DNA of 41,740 nucleotides from Acinetobacter sp. A2 (lineage in GTDB: Bacteria; Pseudomonadota; Gammaproteobacteria; Pseudomonadales; Moraxellaceae): the NCBI RefSeq assembly GCF_012371325.1, contig NZ_JAAZQX010000023.1, positions 1-41,740 on the forward strand, read 5' to 3'. Of this stretch, positions 35,844 to 41,740 are shown piece after piece. The first letter of the stretch is position 1; the number at the start of each line of letters is the position of its first letter. A program made the translations under genes and the position numbers. The notes under the pieces are model-generated. The model had not been told where the DNA came from and searched no databases. It saw only the letters and a list, made by a program, of their open reading frames with translations.

Positions 35844-37445
35844 TTACATGCGGAACACGCCAAACTTGGTCGGTTGGATTGGGGCATTTAGAGCAGCAGC
35901 CAAACTTAAAGCCAACACTTCACGCGACTGAGCAGGATCAATCACACCGTCATCCCATAAACGTGCAGAAGCATAATATGGATGACCCTGACGCTCGTAT
36001 TGATCACGAATTGGCTGTTTAAATTGGTCTTCTTCTTCTGCCGACCAGCTACCACCTTTGGCTTCAATCTGGTCGCGTTTTAATGTTGAAAGAACACTCG
36101 ATGCCTGTTCACCACCCATTACCGAAATACGGGAGTTTGGCCATGTCCACATAAAGCGTGGCGAGTAGGCACGACCACACATGCCATAGTTACCTGCACC
36201 AAAAGAACCACCAATCACTAAAGTCAGTTTAGGTACATTGGCTGTCGCCACCGCCATCACCAGTTTGGCACCATTTTTGGCAATGCCTTCATTTTCGTAT
36301 TGGCGCCCCACCATAAAGCCTGTGATATTTTGAATAAATAGCAGGGGAATGCTGCGTTGGGTACACAGTTCAATAAAGTGTGCGCCTTTTTGTGCCGACT
36401 CGGAAAATAAAATGCCATTGTTGGCAATAATTCCGACAGGCATACCATAGAGTTTGGCAAAACCCGTAATCAGTGTCGTACCAAAGCGTGCTTTGAACTC
36501 ATCAAAACGTGAACCATCGACGATGCGGGCAATCACTTCACGTACATCAAATGGTTTACGTGCATCAGTCGGTACAATGCCATACAGTTCAGAGGCATCA
36601 AATAACGGTGCTTCTACCTGCTCTGGTTGTGGGTTTGGCTTTTTGTTTAAGTTCGCCACAATGTTACGGGCAATCGCCAAGGCATGTTCATCATTTTCTG
36701 CCAAGTGGTCTGCCACACCTGAAAGGCGAGTGTGCACATCACCACCACCCAAGTCTTCACTTGAAACGACTTCACCGGTAGCTGCTTTTACCAGCGGTGG
36801 GCCGCCCAAGAAGATTGTCCCCTGATTGCGTACAATAATGGTTTCATCTGACATAGCAGGTACATAAGCGCCACCTGCAGTACAGCTTCCCATCACCACT
36901 GCAATTTGGGCAATACCCATGCTCGACATGCGGGCCTGATTATAGAAAATGCGTCCGAAGTGATCACGGTCTGGAAAGACTTCATCTTGTAGCGGTAAAT
37001 ATGCACCGCCCGAATCGACCAAATAAATACAAGTCAGGTGATTCTGTTCGGCAATTTCCTGTGCGCGTAAATGCTTTTTCACAGTCAGTGGATAGTAAGT
37101 TCCGCCTTTTACAGTGGCATCGTTGGCAATGATCATACAGGTCACGCCATTGACCTGACCCACGCCTGCAACTACGCCTGCAGCAGGTACATCATCCTGA
37201 TAGACCTGATAGGCAGCCAACTGACCAATTTCAATAAATGCGGTACCAGGATCAATCAGGTGATCAATCCGTTCACGTGGCAGCAATTTGCCACGGTCTA
37301 AATGTTTTTGGCGTGCCGTTTCACCACCACCCAAAGCAATTTTTTGGACTTTTTCTCTCAGGTCATCGACCAATGCTTGCATAGCAGCCTGATTGTTTTT
37401 GAACTCGTCGCTGCGAATATTAATTTTGCTCTGTAATTGATTCAT
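35844..37445 (-). CDS. liuB: Methylcrotonyl-CoA carboxylase beta subunit (carboxyltransferase)
   Basis: This 533-residue subunit moves the carboxyl group from biotin to 3-methylcrotonyl-CoA. It has the two crotonase-like carboxyltransferase halves. The N-terminal half shows [24 protein letters not shown] and [15 protein letters not shown]. The C-terminal half shows [38 protein letters not shown] and [20 protein letters not shown]. Length is normal. It follows liuA by 34 bp and acts with LiuD as an alpha6-beta6 enzyme. Confidence 0.95.
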   Translation of the reverse strand: MNQLQSKINIRSDEFKNNQAAMQALVDDLREKVQKIALGGGETARQKHLDRGKLLPRERIDHLIDPGTAFIEIGQLAAYQVYQDDVPAAGVVAGVGQVNGVTCMIIANDATVKGGTYYPLTVKKHLRAQEIAEQNHLTCIYLVDSGGAYLPLQDEVFPDRDHFGRIFYNQARMSSMGIAQIAVVMGSCTAGGAYVPAMSDETIIVRNQGTIFLGGPPLVKAATGEVVSSEDLGGGDVHTRLSGVADHLAENDEHALAIARNIVANLNKKPNPQPEQVEAPLFDASELYGIVPTDARKPFDVREVIARIVDGSRFDEFKARFGTTLITGFAKLYGMPVGIIANNGILFSESAQKGAHFIELCTQRSIPLLFIQNITGFMVGRQYENEGIAKNGAKLVMAVATANVPKLTLVIGGSFGAGNYGMCGRAYSPRFMWTWPNSRISVMGGEQASSVLSTLKRDQIEAKGGSWSAEEEDQFKQPIRDQYERQGHPYYASARLWDDGVIDPAQSREVLALSLAAALNAPIQPTKFGVFRM

Positions 37446-37479
37446 GCCAACATCCTTGTCTATTTTTGTGATTTATTCT

Positions 37480-38652
37480 TTAGGCAGTTTCGTTAAACAG
37501 TTCACGGCCAATCAGCATGCGGCGAATCTCTGAAGTACCTGCGCCAATTTCATAGAGTTTGGCATCACGCCATAAACGTCCTGCAGAGAATTCGTTGATA
37601 TAGCCATTGCCACCCAAAGTTTGAATGGTTTCACCTGCCATCCAAGTGGCTTTTTCTGCTGCATATAAAATTGCACTGGCTGCATCTTTACGTAAACTGC
37701 GGCTGTGTTCAGCTTTGTCACATTCTGCGCCTACGGCATAAACGAGTGCTTTACATGCCAGCCAAGTTGAATACATATCGGCAATTTTGCCTTGCATCAG
37801 CTGAAACTCACCTAGTGCCTGACCAAACTGTTTGCGCTCATGAATATAAGGAATCACGGTGTCCATGCAGGCATCCATAATGCCTAAAGGACCAGCACTT
37901 AAAACAGCACGTTCATAGTCTAAGCCGCTCATTAATACTTTTACGCCATTGCCTACACCACCCAAGACGTTTTCTTTGGGTACTTCTACATTGTCAAAGA
38001 ATAGTGGATAGGTATTCGAGCCACGCATACCCAGTTTATCTAAATGGCTGCCATGACTAAAACCAGGCATATTTTTTTCAATCAGGAATGCCGTCATGCC
38101 TTTGGCACCTGCTTGTAAATCAGTTTTAGCGTACACCACCAAAACATCGGCATCACCACCATTGGTGATCCACATTTTTGCGCCGTTAAGTAAGTAATGA
38201 TCGCCTTTATCTTCTGCTTTTAGCTTCATGCTGACGACATCTGAGCCTGCATTGGGTTCAGACATAGCCAATGCACCGACATAATCACCTGAAACTAATT
38301 TTGGTAAATAGCGCTGCTTCTGTTCTTCTGTCCCATTTCGCTTAATTTGGTTCACACATAGGTTAGAATGAGCACCGTAAGACAAACCAATGGATGCTGA
38401 TGCACGAGAAATTTCTTGCATGGCAATGATGTGAGCCAAATAGCCTAAGTTGGTGCCGCCGTATTCTTCACTCACGGTCAAGCCAAGTAAGCCCATATCG
38501 CCAAATTTTTTCCAAAGCTGGGCAGGGAATTCGTTATCACGATCGACCTGTTGTGCAATGGGTGCAATTTCTTTTGCACAAAAAGCAGCGATTGAATCAC
38601 GCAGTGCGATTAAGGTTTCATCCAAACCGAAGTCTAAGCTTTGTAAATTCAT
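37480..38652 (-). CDS. liuA: Isovaleryl-CoA dehydrogenase
   Basis: This FAD-dependent acyl-CoA dehydrogenase (390 residues) oxidises isovaleryl-CoA to 3-methylcrotonyl-CoA. It shows [37 protein letters not shown] (flavin and substrate site) and [10 protein letters not shown]. The IVD-type catalytic Glu lies in [17 protein letters not shown] (near 244-260), not at the position used by straight-chain dehydrogenases. The C-terminal [12 protein letters not shown] is also present. The start at 38652 ([12 protein letters not shown]) has GGA seven bases before; starts further up add residues foreign to the family. It is the first gene of the operon. Confidence 0.93.
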   Translation of the reverse strand: MNLQSLDFGLDETLIALRDSIAAFCAKEIAPIAQQVDRDNEFPAQLWKKFGDMGLLGLTVSEEYGGTNLGYLAHIIAMQEISRASASIGLSYGAHSNLCVNQIKRNGTEEQKQRYLPKLVSGDYVGALAMSEPNAGSDVVSMKLKAEDKGDHYLLNGAKMWITNGGDADVLVVYAKTDLQAGAKGMTAFLIEKNMPGFSHGSHLDKLGMRGSNTYPLFFDNVEVPKENVLGGVGNGVKVLMSGLDYERAVLSAGPLGIMDACMDTVIPYIHERKQFGQALGEFQLMQGKIADMYSTWLACKALVYAVGAECDKAEHSRSLRKDAASAILYAAEKATWMAGETIQTLGGNGYINEFSAGRLWRDAKLYEIGAGTSEIRRMLIGRELFNETA

Positions 38653-38743
38653 GTATTCATCCATCCTGAGGTTATATTTGTTGTTCCTAAAACAAGCATT
38701 ATTGTTGTGCTTAGGTTCTAACATACATCGAAAATTTAAAAAA

Positions 38744-38780
38744 GTGAACTAAAATTCACAAAATGATTTACAATTCATTT
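38744..38780. promoter_or_regulatory. Two candidate TetR operator palindromes between liuA and the regulator
   Basis: GTGAA-CTAAAA-TTCAC (38744-38759) and AAATGA-N8-TCATTT (38761-38780) are adjacent inverted repeats in the 148-bp divergent region. They sit 21 to 57 bp before the regulator start and about 90 to 130 bp before liuA. A TetR dimer binding here could control both directions. Confidence 0.5.
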
Positions 38781-38800
38781 TATCTGGTTGAGAATAAGAT

Positions 38801-39430
38801 ATGAGTTATAAAAGATCATCATTGATGCAGGAACGTATGGAACAAAATCGCAATGCGATTTTAGATTCTGCTCGTGAACTTATTGCTCATGGGGGCTTTA
38901 AAGAAGCGTCTATACAAGCCATTGCAGAACGCGCAGGCGTGTCTACAGGTTTGGTGTATCGCTACTTTGAAAATAAAAGTCAGATTCTGATTGAAGTTTT
39001 ATCGGCTGCTATTCGTCGTGAAGTTGAAATTTTGGACCACATTGCGAAGTCAGATTTAACGCCAAAACAAAAATTGCAAAAATCAGTTACAACTTTTGTG
39101 AAGCGTGCGATGAACAGCCCCCAATTGGCGTATTCGTTAATGTTCGAGCCTGTAGACCCAGAAATGGAACATGAGCGTTTTCGCAGTAAACAATTGATCA
39201 AACAAAGCATCAAGGAAATTTTGGCTGAAGGAAAAGTCAATAGTGAGTTTGATTTTGAAGACTTAAACACTGCAGCTTTAGGTGTGGTTGGATCCATGAC
39301 CTTTGTGGTGATTGAGCCTTTGAATCCTTCTCGCAATGTAATGTTTGATCAAAATTATAAAGATTACTTTGTCAAACAAATTGCCGATTTTTGTGTGAAT
39401 GCAGTGCGGAAACAGGAAGGAGGGAAATAA
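38801..39430 (+). CDS. TetR/AcrR-family transcription regulator, probable controller of the liu operon
   Basis: The protein has 209 residues. The N-terminal helix-turn-helix (about 16-62) is clear: NAILDSARELIAHGGFKEAS, then IQAIAERAGVSTGLVYRYFENKSQIL. The C-terminal ligand domain resembles fatty-acyl or CoA-ester responsive regulators only in general shape. It is divergent from liuA and has palindromes in the shared promoter region, so it likely represses the operon and is relieved by an acyl-CoA. In Pseudomonas the liu genes are controlled by LiuR of the MerR family, so this is a different regulator type. The downstream synthetase may be co-transcribed (96-bp gap). Confidence 0.85.
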   Translation: MSYKRSSLMQERMEQNRNAILDSARELIAHGGFKEASIQAIAERAGVSTGLVYRYFENKSQILIEVLSAAIRREVEILDHIAKSDLTPKQKLQKSVTTFVKRAMNSPQLAYSLMFEPVDPEMEHERFRSKQLIKQSIKEILAEGKVNSEFDFEDLNTAALGVVGSMTFVVIEPLNPSRNVMFDQNYKDYFVKQIADFCVNAVRKQEGGK

Positions 39431-39526
39431 GAACAACGCACAGAATAGGCAAAAAAGTAATCGTCGTTATAGAACAATTAATAGTGTTGGAAAACAGAAT
39501 TACAAAGAATCAAGGAGATCGATTCA

Positions 39527-41215
39527 ATGACACAAGTACGGTTAAGTTATGCCTATGGCACCAGTAATCAGCCTTTGTTAGGTATGACTATTGGTGAAAA
39601 GTTTGATCAGGCTTGCCAGCAATATGCAGATCAGGATGCTTTGGTAAGCGTGCATCAAAATGTGCGTCTGACCTATAAGCAACTGCAGCAACAGGTCAAT
39701 GCCTTTGCCTGTAGCTTATTAAAACTCGGTTTTAAGAAAGGTGACCGCCTTGCCATTTGGTCTCCGAATTGTGTGGAATGGACAATCACTCAATTTGCAG
39801 CCTTCAAGGCAGGGGTGATTTTGGTCAACTTGAACCCCGCTTATAAAAGCAATGAATTGGAATTTGTGCTGAACAAGGTTTCCTGTAAGGGTTTGGTTAT
39901 TGCATCGCAATTTAAAAGCACCAATTATCAGGAAATTCTCACCAAAATTGCGCCAGAGCTGTGTCAGGCAGACAACAAAGTCCTCAATGCTAAGCGATTA
40001 CCACATTTAAAGCATGTGATTAAAATTGATGAGCAGAGCCATACAGGTATTCATCGTTTTCAGGATTTACTACCAAGTCCAACCACGCACATGCTGAAAA
40101 AGCTAGATCAAATTGCCAGTGAATTGCAGTTTGATGAAACCATCAATATTCAATTTACCTCAGGCACGACAGGCAATCCGAAAGGTACCATGCTGACCCA
40201 CAACAACATTTTAAATAATGGTTATTTTGTGGGAGAGGCGATTCATTTAAGTCCGCAAGATCGTGTATGTATTTCAGTGCCGTTATTCCACTGTTTTGGG
40301 ATGGTGATGGGCAATTTGGCCTGTATCACACATGGCTCAACCATGGTCTATCCATCCGCAGTGTTTAATCCACTCGATACCTTAAAAGCCATTCAGCAAG
40401 AAAAATGTACGGCTGCTTATGGTGTGCCAACCATGTTTATTGCCATTTTAGAGCATGAGCAGTTTGATGAATTTGATTTGTCTAGCTTGCGTACAGGCAT
40501 TATGGCAGGCAGTCCATGCCCGCAAGAAATTATGCAACGTGTGATAGACCGCATGCACATGTCACAAATCACCATTTGTTATGGCATGACCGAAACAGCA
40601 CCTGTGAGCGCACAAAGTTCGACGGATGATTCGGTAGAACGCCGTGTCAGTACAGTCGGTCGAGTGCATCCACACTTGGAAGTTAAAATTGTGGATGAAG
40701 ATGGCAAAGTTGTACCCCGTGGGCAATTAGGTGAATTATGTGTGCGCGGCTATTCGGTAATGCTAGGCTATTGGGATGAACATGACAAAACCCAGGAAGT
40801 CATTGATGTTGCACGTTGGATGCACACAGGCGACATTGCAGAAATGGACGATGAAGGCTTTGTGAAAATCAAAGGTCGCATTAAAGATGTGGTGATTCGT
40901 GGTGGAGAAAACTTATTCCCGAAAGAAATTGAAGATTTCTTATATACCCACGATGCAGTTTGTGATGTGCAAGTGATTGGTGTGCCAGATCATCGTTATG
41001 GCGAAGAGCTGTGTGCCTGTATTATTTTGCATGAACACCATGAATGTACCGAAGAAGCGATTCGTAAATATTGTGCAGAACACATTTCGCACAATAAAGT
41101 CCCACGCTATGTACGCTTCTTTAGTGAATTTCCAATGACTGCTTCAGGCAAGGCACAGAAATTTAAATTACGTGAATTTATGCGTGAAGAGTTGAATTTA
41201 AAGGAAATCGCTTAA
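39527..41215 (+). CDS. Acyl-CoA synthetase (AMP-binding, medium/branched-chain type)
   Basis: This 562-residue adenylate-forming enzyme makes an acyl-AMP and then an acyl-CoA. The P-loop-like FTSGTTGNPKGTMLTHNN (near 209-226), YGMTETAPVSAQS (near 350), HTGDIAEMDDEGF (near 437) and the hinge KGRIKDVVIRGGENLFPKEIE (near 451) are complete. The catalytic Lys lies in MTASGKAQKFKLRE near the C-terminus. It belongs to the FadD/ACSF2-like group. Its substrate cannot be read from sequence; next to the liu operon a branched-chain acid such as isovalerate is a reasonable guess. AGGAG lies upstream of the ATG. It probably shares the tetR transcript. Confidence 0.88.
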   Translation: MTQVRLSYAYGTSNQPLLGMTIGEKFDQACQQYADQDALVSVHQNVRLTYKQLQQQVNAFACSLLKLGFKKGDRLAIWSPNCVEWTITQFAAFKAGVILVNLNPAYKSNELEFVLNKVSCKGLVIASQFKSTNYQEILTKIAPELCQADNKVLNAKRLPHLKHVIKIDEQSHTGIHRFQDLLPSPTTHMLKKLDQIASELQFDETINIQFTSGTTGNPKGTMLTHNNILNNGYFVGEAIHLSPQDRVCISVPLFHCFGMVMGNLACITHGSTMVYPSAVFNPLDTLKAIQQEKCTAAYGVPTMFIAILEHEQFDEFDLSSLRTGIMAGSPCPQEIMQRVIDRMHMSQITICYGMTETAPVSAQSSTDDSVERRVSTVGRVHPHLEVKIVDEDGKVVPRGQLGELCVRGYSVMLGYWDEHDKTQEVIDVARWMHTGDIAEMDDEGFVKIKGRIKDVVIRGGENLFPKEIEDFLYTHDAVCDVQVIGVPDHRYGEELCACIILHEHHECTEEAIRKYCAEHISHNKVPRYVRFFSEFPMTASGKAQKFKLREFMREELNLKEIA

Positions 41216-41268
41216 GGTCTTTATTAAGACAATAAGCGGTGCATCCGCATGTTATGTTGTCAGTACAC

Positions 41269-41299
41269 ACCCTTTATTTCTTGTGTGGAGATAAAGGGT
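41269..41299 (+). other. Hairpin between the acyl-CoA synthetase gene and bioB
   Basis: ACCCTTTAT (41269-41277) and ATAAAGGGT (41291-41299) form a 9-bp stem with a 13-base loop. It is followed by AAATAAAA rather than a T-run, so it is a weak terminator at best. A smaller GCGG/CCGC hairpin lies at 41236-41248. Confidence 0.45.
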
Positions 41300-41384
41300 A
41301 AATAAAATCAAAAATATAGCGTCTGCTCAATAGTGAAAAGATACCGCAAAGTATAAGAGCGAAGCGCAATGATCAAGGATGAAA

Positions 41385-41740
41385 ATGATGACCGTACGTA
41401 ATGATTGGACCCGAGAAGAAATTCAGCAGTTATATGAACAGCCTTTTCTAGATTTGGTCTTTGAAGCACAGCGTATGCATCGCCAACATTTTGCTGCCAA
41501 TACTGTACAAGTCAGTACCTTATTGTCCATTAAAACAGGCAAATGCCCTGAAGACTGTAAATACTGCTCGCAGTCTGCGCATTATGATTCACAACTAGAA
41601 GCTGAAAAACGCATTGCCGTTGAAAAAGTCATTCAAGAGGCCAAAGAAGCTTTAGAATCAGGCTCTTCACGTTTTTGTATGGGCGCTGCATGGCGTAACC
41701 CACATGAACGTGATATGCCTTATGTGTTGGAAATGGTACG
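41385..41740 (+). CDS. bioB: Biotin synthase, N-terminal part (continues past the window)
   Basis: The frame is open from ATG 41385 to the window edge, 118 codons. BioB is a radical SAM enzyme that inserts sulfur into dethiobiotin. The iron-sulfur cluster motif CPEDCKYC (CxxxCxxC) near residue 54 and the preceding [14 protein letters not shown] are diagnostic. The following [15 protein letters not shown] is also conserved. Two tandem ATGs (41385 and 41388) follow AAGGA by five and eight bases; either may be used. The biotin it makes is needed by LiuD nearby. Confidence 0.93.
   Translation, partial: MMTVRNDWTREEIQQLYEQPFLDLVFEAQRMHRQHFAANTVQVSTLLSIKTGKCPEDCKYCSQSAHYDSQLEAEKRIAVEKVIQEAKEALESGSSRFCMGAAWRNPHERDMPYVLEMV

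Noticed and set aside
41216..41384. BirA operator in front of bioB
   Set aside because: No TTGTAAACC-type inverted repeat is visible. The only palindrome is the ACCCTTTAT/ATAAAGGGT hairpin, which does not resemble it.

Overview
The window looks like the chromosome of an Acinetobacter species (Moraxellaceae, Gammaproteobacteria). The DNA is AT-rich. The proteins resemble their Acinetobacter and Pseudomonas counterparts: a CsrA with a long polar tail, a fused RlmKL methyltransferase, HisZ next to PurA, a Vfr/Crp regulator divergent from a YhfA-type OsmC protein, PyrB followed by a dead dihydroorotase (PyrC'), and a leucine/isovalerate (liu) operon. No tRNA, rRNA, CRISPR array or prophage was seen. 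The only mobile DNA is the end of an IS903-type IS5-family element at the left edge.

Layout. 1-149: truncated IS end. 225-404: a small membrane protein. 539-810: a structured, terminator-ended leader or small RNA ahead of a purine permease (811-2133) and an adenine deaminase (2223-3224), together an adenine salvage pair. 3326-5159: cytochrome b561, a small lipoprotein and RNase HII. 5275-9804 (minus): alaS, lysC and csrA. 10282-11766: an Epd/GAPDH-type dehydrogenase and a small coiled-coil membrane protein. 11934-14489: hisZ and purA. 14721-15968: a small membrane protein and an M48 lipoprotein protease. 16163-18691: an aldo/keto reductase (tas), crp/vfr and a divergent osmC-family gene. 18993-21572: clpB behind a sigma-32-like promoter. 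21800-23082: a DUF945 gene split by a -1 frameshift at a slippery A-run. 23152-25356 (minus): rlmKL. 25741-26121: an unknown protein behind a strong sigma-54 promoter match. 26352-28614: pyrB and pyrC'. 28823-30307: an inner-membrane-anchored OmpA-domain protein. 30693-38652 (minus): the leucine degradation operon liuA-liuB-liuC-liuD-liuE-scoA-scoB. 38801-41215: a divergent TetR regulator and an acyl-CoA synthetase. 41385-end: the start of bioB.

How the genes fit together. The liu block runs from isovaleryl-CoA to acetyl-CoA plus acetoacetate, and the SCOT pair activates acetoacetate to acetoacetyl-CoA for thiolysis. The biotin carboxylase LiuD needs biotin, and bioB lies just beyond the synthetase. 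purA, pyrB, the purine permease and the adenine deaminase are nucleotide metabolism genes, but they sit in separate transcription units.

Most of the window is ordinary core genome; I see no clear new multi-gene system. The points most worth checking are the A AAA AAG frameshift site in the DUF945 gene, the sigma-54 promoter of the unknown 126-residue protein, the structured RNA ahead of the purine permease, the apparent internal translation starts in lysC and clpB, a plus-strand terminator with no matching gene between lysC and csrA, and the unusual topology of the OmpA-domain protein.
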